Positions 17,024-26,224 are shown, counted from the stretch's first letter. The stretch: 45,537 nucleotides of DNA from Gudongella sp046224405 (GCF_046224405.1 NZ_JBJXRK010000020.1:1-45537); one strand, 5' to 3'. Made by a program: numbers and translations. The notes: a model not told the origin generated them from the letters alone.

Positions 17024-17743
17024 TCAAGTTGCAAAGAATGAGAGGATTATGGTTGATCCAACCATAATAACATTGCTGTAGCTATGCATGATCATGGGGT
17101 AATACATGCTGCCGCTTTTTTCATAGCAAATGCCATAGAAAATGCCAAGCACAAATGAAAGAAACAACTGTGATGCATTATATGTTATTCCAAAAGGTTC
17201 AAAGGAGAAGCCCATATGGGCCATTGCGAAAACCACTGCTGCAAGAAGATTTGCCAGGCTGATATGTTGTGAGATAGTTTTTCCTTTTATTAGCATGGTA
17301 AATATTGTGATGGCAAAACCCCTAAAAATCAATTCCTCTGAAGGGCCAGACAATAGAAGTTGAAATCCCATATAGCCGGCAATGTTTTTTTGGGTCAATG
17401 GGAATTGAAAGGCCTGGAAACTGTTGGTCAAAATCAATATGGCGAAGGATACAAGGGTATATATTGTAAAGTATTTTATGAACCTCAAGGTTATCATCTT
17501 GCCGATGTTTTTTTCTCCCCATTTGAAACCAAAATCCAAATTGAATTTTTTAGTCAGCAATACCATGATCAATATAAAAACAGCTGCTTGAAAAATGTGA
17601 TGCACTGAAATCCAAGCAAAGGAATCATCGGGATCAATGGCAGAGTAGTCAAACAGGCTGGCAAAAAAGCCAGCAGCTCTTGGAACAAAGAGAATGAAAA
17701 AGGATGTGGCAATAGTGAGGGTTAGATTTTTAACATTTTCCAT
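17024..17743 (-). CDS. CPBP-family intramembrane metalloprotease
   Basis: The 239-aa membrane protein has about eight hydrophobic segments and the three CPBP (CAAX protease / bacteriocin-processing) motifs: EELIFRG with E136, E137 and R141, then H176 in MAHMGFSF, and H220 in MIMHSYSN. Members cleave prenylated or other membrane substrates, and some give self-immunity to bacteriocins. No bacteriocin gene is visible nearby. AAGGAGG precedes the ATG at 17743. It converges with the racemase gene and is divergent from the unknown gene at 17897. Confidence 0.88.
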   Translation of the reverse strand: MENVKNLTLTIATSFFILFVPRAAGFFASLFDYSAIDPDDSFAWISVHHIFQAAVFILIMVLLTKKFNLDFGFKWGEKNIGKMITLRFIKYFTIYTLVSFAILILTNSFQAFQFPLTQKNIAGYMGFQLLLSGPSEELIFRGFAITIFTMLIKGKTISQHISLANLLAAVVFAMAHMGFSFEPFGITYNASQLFLSFVLGIFYGICYEKSGSMYYPMIMHSYSNVIMVGSTIILSFFAT

Positions 17744-17896
17744 GACTGCCTCCTTTGTGCAAGCCTGACACTTTATTCAGCATTAGTGTATCTTAATTGA
17801 GGTTCAAAATCCAGACATAATCTTCAAAAGAGCGTTACAAACTGAAAAAGCATTGATATGAGGCACGAAAAAAACTTTGAATTGGAGGCTGATTTT

Positions 17897-18985
17897 ATGG
17901 AAGTGAAGACATATGCCATCATAAATCCTTTTAAGATCAATATCGACCCGATGGAAAGATTACTCCTCCTGAACTTTGAAAAAGATCCGGATGCATTGTA
18001 TATTGGATTTGAGCCCCAGGTATTTGAGGATAATATTCATGGAAAAGGTCATATCGTGATTGGATGGAGAGCTGATGGCAGGGTGGATGTCTATTATCAG
18101 CGGAGTTTGAAACTTGATCCCAGAACGTATGATATTGCAGGCAAAGGACTGGCTGATATGGTTGAAACAGAGTTCACCGCAGCGTCCTATGAAGTCAATG
18201 ATTTTGGAGTTCAGGCATACTATGAGTTTAACACCATTGACAATAGACCAGTATTAATTAGAATCAGTGAACAGAACCCCAGGAAGAGAAAGCCATTTGG
18301 CTTGCTTGCCCCTATGGGTGATGCTGCAGAAAATCCTTCTGCGATGCCACTGGTGCTTCTGAATGACTTTTATTTCATACGTAAGAACAATACTGAAGCC
18401 AAAATAAGCATTGACGGGAAACTGCACAAGCTTGACGAATTGCCTGTTCCGATGGATGGCACAAGAATGTTTTATGCGCGTTACAGTACAGAACCTCTCA
18501 TTGCAACCATCAACCCTGCTTGTGATGATGAGTTGAAACCTTTTGAGATTGAGCACCAACAAAGGGTGGCAAGCTTAGAGGATCAGGATATCGAGCTGGA
18601 ATGGCTTGAAGATAAGCCTTACATAAGGAGAATTACACAAAAGAATGGAGTCCACCCGGTGACTGTGTCCTTTAAAGGAGCTTTTCCAGACATCAGATTC
18701 TTGAAAAACAATACTGTATTCAGCGGAGAGTTTGAAATAAAAGGGCATCCTTCCACTGGAAAGATTGGTGGTAACTATAAGGTTGAGAAGAATGACGCAA
18801 TAAAGATTAGAATCATCCCTGCAAAGGGATGGGAGCCAATCCCCACGAAATTATCACTTCGCCTCATGTACAGTGTGGCTAAAATCTTCAAAAAGTGGCC
18901 AACGACATATGAGTGGACGGCACATATCCAAGAGAGTGGAAACGGAGTCTATCATATGCGGTCGAGATGGGACAGGAAAAGGTAG
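17897..18985 (+). CDS. Protein of unknown function, 362 aa
   Basis: I do not recognise this protein. It has no signal peptide or membrane segment and is rich in short alternating hydrophobic stretches, suggesting a mostly beta fold; the C-terminal 40 residues are basic and hydrophobic (LSLRLMYSVAKIFKKWP). A GLLAPMGD segment lies near residue 145. The start at 17897 is chosen because TTGGAGG lies 9 nt upstream; an ATG at 17858 is in frame but has no such site. It is a single gene ended by a strong terminator, and its neighbours give no hint of its role. Confidence 0.75.
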   Translation: MEVKTYAIINPFKINIDPMERLLLLNFEKDPDALYIGFEPQVFEDNIHGKGHIVIGWRADGRVDVYYQRSLKLDPRTYDIAGKGLADMVETEFTAASYEVNDFGVQAYYEFNTIDNRPVLIRISEQNPRKRKPFGLLAPMGDAAENPSAMPLVLLNDFYFIRKNNTEAKISIDGKLHKLDELPVPMDGTRMFYARYSTEPLIATINPACDDELKPFEIEHQQRVASLEDQDIELEWLEDKPYIRRITQKNGVHPVTVSFKGAFPDIRFLKNNTVFSGEFEIKGHPSTGKIGGNYKVEKNDAIKIRIIPAKGWEPIPTKLSLRLMYSVAKIFKKWPTTYEWTAHIQESGNGVYHMRSRWDRKR

Positions 18986-19015
18986 TGAGTAAATAAGAAT
19001 TAAGATAACAAAAGA

Positions 19016-19043
19016 AATACCAGGGACAGTCCCTGGTATTTTT
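19016..19043. terminator. Bidirectional terminator between convergent genes
   Basis: Perfect arms ATACCAGGGAC and GTCCCTGGTAT around a single base, with A-run before and T-run after, serve both the unknown gene and the M23 peptidase gene. Confidence 0.88.
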
Positions 19044-19058
19044 GCGTTGTGCCATAAA

Positions 19059-20537
19059 TCATTTCATTAGCTCCTGGTAATTGTTTTTGGTAACCGGTTG
19101 ATTGTAGATCAGATATCCAGGCTCCATATTGATTGCATAATGGGACATGGTGAAATGCAGGTGAGGTCCAGTTGAGAACCCGGTAGATCCAACCCCCCCA
19201 ATCAATTGACCCCGTTTTACCATATCACCTTTTGACACAAACATTTTCTCGAGATGGAAATAGACACTAAACAGTCCTTCCCCGTGGTCAATGACAATGC
19301 TGTTTCCAGTCAAGGTAAGGTTCATGGCCAAGGTGACCTTGCCTGAGTTGGTTGCAAGAACATCTGTATTGGTTGGTGCGGCAATATCAAGCCCGGAATG
19401 CCTGTAGGTTGTCGGGGCACCGTTTACAGTTCGAGTTTCACCGAATTCAGTTGTTATCCTTCCCTTTGTTGGCAATATGAAGGGGTCAGAATAGTACTTG
19501 ACCGAAGATGAGACCTCACGGGAAGGGTTGAAGTATTTTCTGTACTGGGTGTAGGCTTCCTCATTTCTAGTGCTTGCTTCCACATTTGGGTCCACCGTCA
19601 GGTATTGTACCCTGAAATCCCTTGAAACTATTTCAACGTTCTTTGTTATTGTGTCTCCAGTGCTTGAATCAGTCAGCTTAAGGCTGTAGACTCCCGGTGA
19701 GGTATGGTAATTGGTTGGGATGTAGCCGTGTATCACTCCACCAGAATCATACCATTTGAACCCAGGGTAAAGGTTTTGTACCAGTGACAATCCGGAAGGA
19801 CTGCTTGCATGATATACGTTTATCCTTATCATGTCTCCCTGCTGAAGTCTGTCCTTTGAAACTGTTACATTCACCGGAAGGGATTCATTCTCAATTATTC
19901 CCTGTCTAAGCAAAAGCCTATAGGTAATGACAGCGGCCTCTGCCCTATTGGCAAATTGGTCCGGGGCAAAGGTTCCATTTGGATAGCCTGATATTAGCTC
20001 CAATGCAACAGAGGCGATGGCATTCTTCCTATAATCGGGAGAAACAGAACTGAAGTCGCTTAATCCTGTGCTTGCCTTGTAAAGGGCGGAAGAATCGATT
20101 TTGCCACCAGATTGGGTATAGGCGTTGACCACTATACTTGCCATTTCCTCTCTGGATATGTTCCTGTTTAATGCTGTTTCATCCATATTGCCAAATTCAT
20201 TCGAGCTTATAAGACCGCTTCTGATGGCAGCTTCAATATATGGTTGTCCCCAGAACTCAACACTTTTCCTACCTCGCACATAGGTCCCCTGAGAGTTTAC
20301 TATAAGTGAAATGAATTCTATTCTTTTTATATTGTCATTGGGCTTGAAGGTTCCATCAGGATATCCTGAGATGGCCTTGTAATCGGAAACCGTCTCCACA
20401 TAGGATTTTGCCCAGTGGTTGTCCACATCCCTAAAGCTTGCAGCAAAGGAGGGTGAAGAGCCAGCTGCTACTGATGAAACAATAATGCAAAGAGCCAGGA
20501 TAAGTATGAATACGCGGTTACTATATCTTTGGGACAT
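19059..20537 (-). CDS. SLH-domain M23 family metallopeptidase (secreted)
   Basis: The 492-aa protein begins with a signal peptide (RVFILILALCIIVSSVAAG, cleavage near the ASFRDV motif). Two to three SLH repeats follow (FRDVDNHWAKSYVETV, ISGYPDGTFKPNDNIKR, ISGYPNGTFAPDQFANR), which anchor it to the cell wall. A linker leads to a C-terminal M23 (LytM) domain with HSGLDIAAP and GPHLHFTMS, the zinc ligands of a peptidoglycan endopeptidase. All catalytic residues are present. The start at 20537 follows AAAGGAG; an upstream ATG at 20603 lies in the promoter region. It is divergent from another SLH protein. Confidence 0.9.
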   Translation of the reverse strand: MSQRYSNRVFILILALCIIVSSVAAGSSPSFAASFRDVDNHWAKSYVETVSDYKAISGYPDGTFKPNDNIKRIEFISLIVNSQGTYVRGRKSVEFWGQPYIEAAIRSGLISSNEFGNMDETALNRNISREEMASIVVNAYTQSGGKIDSSALYKASTGLSDFSSVSPDYRKNAIASVALELISGYPNGTFAPDQFANRAEAAVITYRLLLRQGIIENESLPVNVTVSKDRLQQGDMIRINVYHASSPSGLSLVQNLYPGFKWYDSGGVIHGYIPTNYHTSPGVYSLKLTDSSTGDTITKNVEIVSRDFRVQYLTVDPNVEASTRNEEAYTQYRKYFNPSREVSSSVKYYSDPFILPTKGRITTEFGETRTVNGAPTTYRHSGLDIAAPTNTDVLATNSGKVTLAMNLTLTGNSIVIDHGEGLFSVYFHLEKMFVSKGDMVKRGQLIGGVGSTGFSTGPHLHFTMSHYAINMEPGYLIYNQPVTKNNYQELMK

Positions 20538-20591
20538 ATTGTGCACTCCTTTCAAGAAACCTATGCTGATATCTACTCGTACATTAACTAT

Positions 20592-20636
20592 ATTATATCT
20601 CATTTGACTGTGTCATTTCATTACAAGGAAATGACA
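20592..20636. promoter_or_regulatory. Operator-like palindrome and promoter of the SLH-M23 gene
   Basis: TGTCATTTC-N8-GAAATGACA (20611-20636) is a perfect 9+9 inverted repeat. A minus-strand TATAAT at 20597-20592 lies just downstream of it, so the palindrome covers the -35 region of the M23 gene. The rest of the 337-bp divergent gap shows nothing I can name. Confidence 0.55.
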
Positions 20637-20874
20637 ATAACTATTTTCAGGAAACCATCCTCAAGTGCAGTTGGTTTCAATTATACTCGAAACCCGTGAA
20701 GGATTAAAAGGATACAAAGGTTATTTAGTCAGTTAAAGCGGGTATTATTAAATAGAGAAGCTTTAATCAAAGTTTTTCCTAGAAATAGATATCAACATGG
20801 AAATGGTCAAGTAATCCTGGTTTTTAAAGCTTTAGGTATCAGCTGCATTGGTTTAGGTGAGAGGAGGAAAGGTT

Positions 20875-22464
20875 ATGAAGAAAACAAGGGTAATCTCCTT
20901 ATTGTTGGCATTGTTACTTATTATTACAATCACACCAGGATATGGTCAGACAATACTACATGATAAAGAAGCTAGAAGTCTATATGAGCTTAAGCTATTT
21001 CAAGGGGTAAGTACATCGGAATTTATTCCTGATCTGGGAAGTATGAGCAACAGGGAGCAGGCAATGACAATTATTGCAAGGGCATTACAGTGGGAGCTTG
21101 ACATCAATGAGAGAAGTCCTTTTGGCGATGTAAGTGATTGGGCCCAGCCATATGTAGCAAAGGCCTTCAAAATGGGAATAACCAATGGTATAAGTCCTTC
21201 TGAATTTGGAGCAAAACGAAATGTGACCCAAAGAGAGCTGGCAACCTGGATGCTGAGGGCATTGGGGCATGATGGGATTGAAGCCTGGGAAAGGACCGCA
21301 GAGCTCAGTGGATACATCGGAACAAGGCTGGATGCATCGAGGATGAATGTTCCAATAAACCGTGACGTGCTTGTGGGAATGCTATTTTCCTTCATGAAGG
21401 AAGGGAAAGAGGTGTCCGGGAAGGAGACGTTGATACAGCAATACATTGAAAAGCATCCTGAGTATGAGTCCATAGCTAGAAGGCATGGAATGATTCCTTT
21501 TGAGGGAGAACAGATTGAAATGACTAGCATCGGCTTGGTTCTTGATCCTCTGGGAGTTGAGGAAAGTAGTATAAACAGGATGGCTTGGGAGGGTATAAAG
21601 AGATTCCAGCAGGAGAAGGAGTTTGTAAATACCTACAGCTTCTCGGCAGCTCCATCGGATTCCGATTTGATGTGGCCATTTAATGAGGAACTTGCAAAAG
21701 AGAGGGATGTAATTATTGCAGTGGGATTTATTTTTACGGATCCCATAGATCATTTTTCGGATTTGAAGCCAGACAAAAGATTTATTCTTATTGATGCATA
21801 TATTGAAAAGCCAAATGTAACAAGTGTACTGTTCAAAGAGGAAGAGGGTAGTTTCCTGGCTGGTGTCGCAGCTGGAATGAAGGCTGTTGAATCAGGAGCA
21901 GAAAAGGTAGGATTCATCGGGGGAATTGATTTTGAACTGATTCAGAAGTTTGAAGCGGGATATGAGGCTGGAGTGAAGGCTGTAAGTCCATCAATCGAGG
22001 TAGTGATTGATTATATTGGAAGCTTTACAGATGAGTCCTTGGCTAAAGAATCAGCAGCTAGAATGTATGATGTTGGAGCAAATGTAATTTACCATGCGGC
22101 AGGTCCTGCTGGCATGGGAGTAATCGAAGAGGCAAAGTACAGGACAGAAAGTGGTAAGGCTGTGTGGGTAATAGGTGTGGATGTAGACCAGTATGAGGAT
22201 GGGTTATATGATGGGGGCGAGTCAGTGGTGCTTACCTCCATGGTCAAGAAATTTGACAATGTAGTGTTCAATTCTTGCGAACATGTAATTGTTGAGGGAT
22301 TGAACGGAGCCACCTTGTTTTTTGGTATTGACAATGATAGTCTTGGATTGCCTGATGTAAATCCTAATCTGAGTCAGGACACGATCCAAAAGATCGATGG
22401 ATTCAAGGATAGGATCATTTCCGGAGATATTGAAGTGCCATTGGAGCCAACAAGACTAAGGTAG
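20875..22464 (+). CDS. SLH-like / BMP-family substrate-binding fusion protein
   Basis: The 529-aa protein has a signal peptide without a lipobox cysteine. Residues about 25-165 resemble degenerate SLH repeats (SNREQAMTIIARAL, FGDVSDWAQPYVAKAFKMGITNG, VTQRELATWMLRAL). Residues about 215-525 form a BMP (PnrA-like) nucleoside-binding domain: IGLVLDPLGVEE, AVGFIFTDPI, GSFLAGVAAGM, GFIGGID, VIYHAAGPAGMGVIEEA and GVDVDQ. Normal BMP proteins are lipoproteins of an ABC transporter; here the anchor appears to be the S-layer, and no permease gene is adjacent. The start follows GAGGAGGAAAGG. It may store or present a nucleoside at the wall, or be a sensor. Confidence 0.82.
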   Translation: MKKTRVISLLLALLLIITITPGYGQTILHDKEARSLYELKLFQGVSTSEFIPDLGSMSNREQAMTIIARALQWELDINERSPFGDVSDWAQPYVAKAFKMGITNGISPSEFGAKRNVTQRELATWMLRALGHDGIEAWERTAELSGYIGTRLDASRMNVPINRDVLVGMLFSFMKEGKEVSGKETLIQQYIEKHPEYESIARRHGMIPFEGEQIEMTSIGLVLDPLGVEESSINRMAWEGIKRFQQEKEFVNTYSFSAAPSDSDLMWPFNEELAKERDVIIAVGFIFTDPIDHFSDLKPDKRFILIDAYIEKPNVTSVLFKEEEGSFLAGVAAGMKAVESGAEKVGFIGGIDFELIQKFEAGYEAGVKAVSPSIEVVIDYIGSFTDESLAKESAARMYDVGANVIYHAAGPAGMGVIEEAKYRTESGKAVWVIGVDVDQYEDGLYDGGESVVLTSMVKKFDNVVFNSCEHVIVEGLNGATLFFGIDNDSLGLPDVNPNLSQDTIQKIDGFKDRIISGDIEVPLEPTRLR

Positions 22465-22484
22465 GCCACAAGTTAAGTGGAGTG

Positions 22485-22525
22485 AAAAGATACCAGGAGG
22501 ACATTCCCACCTGGTATCTTTTATT
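22485..22525 (+). terminator. Terminator after the SLH-BMP gene
   Basis: AAAAGATACCAGG and CCTGGTATCTTTT pair around a 13-nt loop, with further T-residues after. Confidence 0.88.
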
Positions 22526-22579
22526 TATCAGGATAGTGGGTAGAAGTATTACATCAAGGCAGGTACAAGGAGGATTGAA

Positions 22580-23143
22580 ATGAAGGAAGAAAGAGTTACA
22601 TCAGCTGACCAAAAATACGAGATTATGGAAAAGCTCAAAGTTAGATTTGACGAAAACATGATTAGGCACAAAGATATGAAGTGGTCTGATGTTGAAGCAA
22701 GACTCAAGGAACACCAGGAAAAGCTCTGGTCCCTTTATGAAATGGAGAGGACCGGTGGAGAGCCTGATGTTGTTGCCTATGATGAAGGGAAGGACGAGTT
22801 TATTTTCTTTGACTGTGCTGTGGAAAGTCCCAAGGGTAGAAGAAGCTTATGCTACGACAATGAAGCCTTGAAATCAAGGAAAAAAAACAAACCAAAGGAC
22901 AGTGCACTTAATCTGGCAGCTCAGATGGGAATTGAACTGCTGACGGAGGAAGAATATCTAAAGCTTCAGGAGCTGGGAGCTTTCGACACAAAAACCTCCA
23001 GTTGGATAAAAACGCCTGAAAGAATAAGAAATCTTGGAGGGGCTCTATACTGTGACCGAAGGTATGACACGGTATTTGTATATCACAACGGAGCGGAATC
23101 ATACTACGCTTCCAGGGGATTCAGGGGTTCTCTAAGGGTATAG
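22580..23143 (+). CDS. DUF4256 family protein
   Basis: The 187-aa protein carries the strongly conserved core of DUF4256: EKLWSLYEMERTGGEPDVV, FDCAVESPKGRRSLCYD, ELLTEEEYLKLQELG, and the C-terminal GGALYCDRRYDTVFVYHNG with SYYASRGFRG. The length is normal for the family and no membrane segment is present. The function of the family is not known. AAGGAGG precedes the start. It is followed by two other small single-domain genes and may share their transcript. Confidence 0.9.
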   Translation: MKEERVTSADQKYEIMEKLKVRFDENMIRHKDMKWSDVEARLKEHQEKLWSLYEMERTGGEPDVVAYDEGKDEFIFFDCAVESPKGRRSLCYDNEALKSRKKNKPKDSALNLAAQMGIELLTEEEYLKLQELGAFDTKTSSWIKTPERIRNLGGALYCDRRYDTVFVYHNGAESYYASRGFRGSLRV

Positions 23144-23188
23144 CGAATAAGTCTAAACCATACATTGGTAGATGGAAGGTGGAAACAA

Positions 23189-23647
23189 ATGATAGAGGAA
23201 GACCTAGTTGCCCCATGTGGAATGAATTGCAGCTTGTGTATTTCATACCAGTTCGGCAAGAATGACCTGAACAAGAAAGGCTTTCATCGAACCTATTGTC
23301 CTGGATGCATACCAAGAGGCAAGAACTGCACCTATATGAAAAGCACTTGCGACAAGCTTGGAAAAGGAAAGGTTAGATTCTGCTTTGAATGCGATGATTT
23401 TCCTTGCAAGCGACTAAAGATTCTGGATAAGCGATATCGCACCAAGTACCACATGAGCATGATAGAAAACCTGAACTATATTAAGGAGAATGGCTTGGAG
23501 GCTTTTCTCAGGGAAGAGGAACTGAAGTGGAGGTGCTCACAATGTGGTGGCACAGTCTGCTGTCATAACGGCCTATGCTTGAACTGTAATATTAATACCT
23601 TGATCAGGAATAAGAAATATAGATGGAATGAGGAGAAAACAAAATGA
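23189..23647 (+). CDS. DUF3795 cysteine-rich protein
   Basis: The 152-aa protein has the DUF3795 cysteine pattern: APCGMNCSLCISY, CPGCIPRGKNC, CFECDDFPC and a C-terminal CSQCGGTVCCHNGLCLNC. The 15 or more cysteines in clusters suggest zinc or iron-sulfur binding. The biochemical role is not established. The start at 23189 follows GGAAGGTGG; a TTG eight codons upstream is less likely. It overlaps the next gene by 4 nt (ATGA), so the two are translationally coupled. Confidence 0.88.
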   Translation: MIEEDLVAPCGMNCSLCISYQFGKNDLNKKGFHRTYCPGCIPRGKNCTYMKSTCDKLGKGKVRFCFECDDFPCKRLKILDKRYRTKYHMSMIENLNYIKENGLEAFLREEELKWRCSQCGGTVCCHNGLCLNCNINTLIRNKKYRWNEEKTK

Positions 23648-24009
23648 ATACAAAAATGGATGAACCACAAGACATTGATGAGTATATAGAACAATTTCCG
23701 GATGATGTGCAGGAAATACTGAAAAAAATAAGAAGGATCATCCGTGATGCAGCTCCGGATGCGACAGAAAAAATCAGCTATAAGATGCCAACATTCTATC
23801 TGAATGGGAACCTGGTACATTTTGCAGCATTCAAGAGCCACATAGGGTTCTATCCTACACCCAGTGGCATTTCATCTTTTGAGAATGAGCTGGCTCCATA
23901 TAAGAGAGCCAAGGGGTCTGTCCGGTTTCCACTGGATAAACCAATTCCATACAATCTTATAGACAGGATTGTAAGGTTTAGAGTAGAGGAAAACTTGAAG
24001 AAGTTATAG
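23644..24009 (+). CDS. DUF1801 (YdhG-like) protein
   Basis: The 121-aa protein shows the DUF1801 signature: IDEYIEQFPDDVQEILKKIR, ATEKISYKMPTFYLNG, LVHFAAFKSHIGFYPTPSGI and SVRFPLDKPIP. The fold resembles frataxin-like YdhG proteins. It is coupled to the preceding DUF3795 gene. A role in iron handling has been suggested for relatives, but nothing here proves it. Confidence 0.9.
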   Translation: MNTKMDEPQDIDEYIEQFPDDVQEILKKIRRIIRDAAPDATEKISYKMPTFYLNGNLVHFAAFKSHIGFYPTPSGISSFENELAPYKRAKGSVRFPLDKPIPYNLIDRIVRFRVEENLKKL

Positions 24010-24136
24010 CTGTGGGCGGTGTGCCTTATCTAGAACGATCAGAAAGTCAACATAACAGGAGAACTCCGCAGAAGCAAATCACAGATAGCATACTGTGGAT
24101 TTGGTTGTTTTATACGGAGGCAAGGAGGAGTGGACA

Positions 24137-25363
24137 ATGAAAAGCAAATGGATTATTTTAAGCGTAGTACTGGTCTTCCTGCTTGTATTTTGGCAAATGG
24201 GAGGCATAGACTATCTGTTAGCCCGTACAGTCTTTGCACCTGACCATGATTCAGAAATTATTGGAGAGGAAACTGATGAAGAGGATGAGAGTCAGGAAGA
24301 GCCAAATAATGATGAGAGTCAGGAAGAGGTTCCTGAGGAGGAGGAAGAAGTTATTTACTCTGCTGAGGAACTGACCTATGAGATAGAAGTGATTGGAGGG
24401 GGGTTGGAGATACCATGGGAGATTTTACCCCTAAATGATGGGAGATTTCTTGTAACCGAACGGCCAGGAAGAGTCCTGATGCTGGATAATGGAGAGATTT
24501 TTTCTATTAAGGGTGTTGAGCATATTGGTGAAGGTGGTCTGTTAGGCATGGAAAAAAGCCCTGAATTTGATGAAAACGGTTATATATTCCTGTATTATAC
24601 CTACAGGGATGGCAATCAAATACTCAACAGGGTTTCAAGGTTTACCTTCGAGGAGGACACACTGGTTGATGAAAGATATATTCTGGATAGGATCCCAGGA
24701 TCAAGATTCCACAACGGTGGAAGGATCAAGTTTGGCCCTGATGAAAAGCTATATGTCACCACAGGTGATGCACAGGTTCCAAGCCTGTCACAGGATGTAG
24801 ACTCTCTGGCGGGAAAGATTCTTAGGCTTAACCCAGACGGAAGCATCCCCCAAGACAACCCATTTGAGGGAAACCCAGTATATGCCTATGGGCTTAGAAA
24901 TCCTCAAGGGCTTGCTTGGCATCCAGTTACTGGGGATCTGTTTGCAAGCGACCACGGACCAACAAGTCAAGATGAGGTAAACAGAATAATCCCTGGTGGA
25001 AATTACGGATGGCCAGTTGTGACCTGTGCTGATGGTGAATCTCAGTATGAGGATCCAATAGCTTGCTACTCAGATTTCACCATGGCCCCATCCGGAATAG
25101 GATTTCTTCCATGGGATAACCTGGCGGAGCCACCTCTATATGTGGGTGGTTTAAGGGGAAACATGGTCATCAGAATTGACCTGGACGCTGAAGGGAACCC
25201 TGTCCGTCAAGACCAGCTGTTCAGTGAGTACGGTCGGATAAGGACAGTGGTCTATCATGAAGGCTCCCTTTTTATTGCCACAAACAATAGGGATGGGAGA
25301 GGAGTGGTCAGGGATAATGATGATAAGATCCTAAAGATTACACCTAACCTAGCATCGAAGTAG
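24137..25363 (+). CDS. Membrane-anchored PQQ-type sugar dehydrogenase (GSDH/YliI family)
   Basis: The 408-aa protein has one N-terminal membrane segment (WIILSVVLVFLLVFWQMG), an acidic linker rich in Glu and Asp at about residues 38-70, and a six-blade beta-propeller of the glucose/sorbosone dehydrogenase type. Motifs seen are PWEILPLNDGRFLVTERPGRV, EGGLLGME, HNGGRIKFGPDEKLYVTTGDA, GKILRLNPDG, YGLRNPQGLAWHP and DEVNRI. YliI-type members oxidise aldoses using pyrroloquinoline quinone outside the cell. No PQQ synthesis gene is in the window. AAGGAGG precedes the start at 24137; an in-frame ATG at 24095 has no such site. Confidence 0.88.
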   Translation: MKSKWIILSVVLVFLLVFWQMGGIDYLLARTVFAPDHDSEIIGEETDEEDESQEEPNNDESQEEVPEEEEEVIYSAEELTYEIEVIGGGLEIPWEILPLNDGRFLVTERPGRVLMLDNGEIFSIKGVEHIGEGGLLGMEKSPEFDENGYIFLYYTYRDGNQILNRVSRFTFEEDTLVDERYILDRIPGSRFHNGGRIKFGPDEKLYVTTGDAQVPSLSQDVDSLAGKILRLNPDGSIPQDNPFEGNPVYAYGLRNPQGLAWHPVTGDLFASDHGPTSQDEVNRIIPGGNYGWPVVTCADGESQYEDPIACYSDFTMAPSGIGFLPWDNLAEPPLYVGGLRGNMVIRIDLDAEGNPVRQDQLFSEYGRIRTVVYHEGSLFIATNNRDGRGVVRDNDDKILKITPNLASK

Positions 25364-25550
25364 GGAAGGTAAATGCTTGAGTTTAAGGTATTGTACGGAC
25401 AGATCTTGGGACCTGTTTTCATGTGCCGCTTCATCCACCTATGTTTACCAGCTTCTTGTTCCGGGCATGTATATAATATAGGAGCTTACCCAGAACATCC
25501 CATCAGCCAGCAAGAATATGTAATCTGGAACCTATGATTTAATAAGCGAA

Positions 25551-25569
25551 CGTTAATTGTTTATTAACG
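25551..25569. promoter_or_regulatory. Palindrome just upstream of the stress-protein gene
   Basis: CGTTAAT-N5-ATTAACG is a perfect 7+7 inverted repeat immediately before the GGGGGGAGG ribosome binding site. It could be a protein-binding site or an mRNA hairpin that hinders translation. A TATAAT-like box (25472-25477) lies upstream, with no good -35. Confidence 0.4.
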
Positions 25570-25582
25570 GGGGGAGGAAGCA

Positions 25583-26224
25583 ATGAAAGATCAAATAGGA
25601 AAAGATAGTGGAGACAAAGGAAACAGTCGTATTGAAAAGGAAACAGTCTATAGAGATAAAGAAACAAGCCCATATAGCAGAGAAGGTAGAAATAGAAAAG
25701 GTACAGAGGATGGAAAAGTATTGGTGGGAGTTTTCGAAAAGGTTGACGAAGCCTTGAATGTTATTAAGCGGTTAAGGGAGGCAGGCTACAAGGAATCTGA
25801 AATAACAGTGGCAGTTAAGAATGAAGAAAAACAGGAAGAAATTGATCATAAGACAGATGTGGATGTAGAATCCTCAGGATATGCAGAAAAAATGTCAGGA
25901 GGAGCTGCCATTGGTGGAGCTCTGGGAGGATTATATGCGGCACTTCCTGCACTTGGGCTGGTAACAATACCAGGAGTTGGTCCAATTTTGGCAGCAGGGC
26001 CCATTGCAGTAATACTTGGAGGTGTAGTTGCAGGTAGTGTAGCTGGTGGCTTGATAGGAGCACTGGTTGAATTGGGAGTGGATGAGGAAGAAGCTAAGAA
26101 TTACGAATATTTGGTTGATCAGGGTAAGATAATAATTCTGGTCGAAAACAAAGAAAACCTTCGTGATGATGTGTATATGGCATATAGACAGAACAATACA
26201 CTAGTTGGCGGAAGAAAATGGTAG
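25583..26224 (+). CDS. General stress protein 17M-like protein
   Basis: The 213-aa protein has a polar, charged N-terminus (about 1-45, rich in Lys, Glu and Arg), then a general-stress-protein-17M-type segment (VLVGVFEKVDEALNVIKRLREAGYKESEITVAVKN), and a glycine- and alanine-rich hydrophobic centre (GGAAIGGALGGLYAALPALG, GPILAAGPIAVILGGVVAGSVAGG). The C-terminus has VDEEEAKNYEYLVDQGKIIILVE. Such proteins are abundant under stress in Firmicutes but have no known reaction. It is a single gene with its own terminator. Confidence 0.82.
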   Translation: MKDQIGKDSGDKGNSRIEKETVYRDKETSPYSREGRNRKGTEDGKVLVGVFEKVDEALNVIKRLREAGYKESEITVAVKNEEKQEEIDHKTDVDVESSGYAEKMSGGAAIGGALGGLYAALPALGLVTIPGVGPILAAGPIAVILGGVVAGSVAGGLIGALVELGVDEEEAKNYEYLVDQGKIIILVENKENLRDDVYMAYRQNNTLVGGRKW

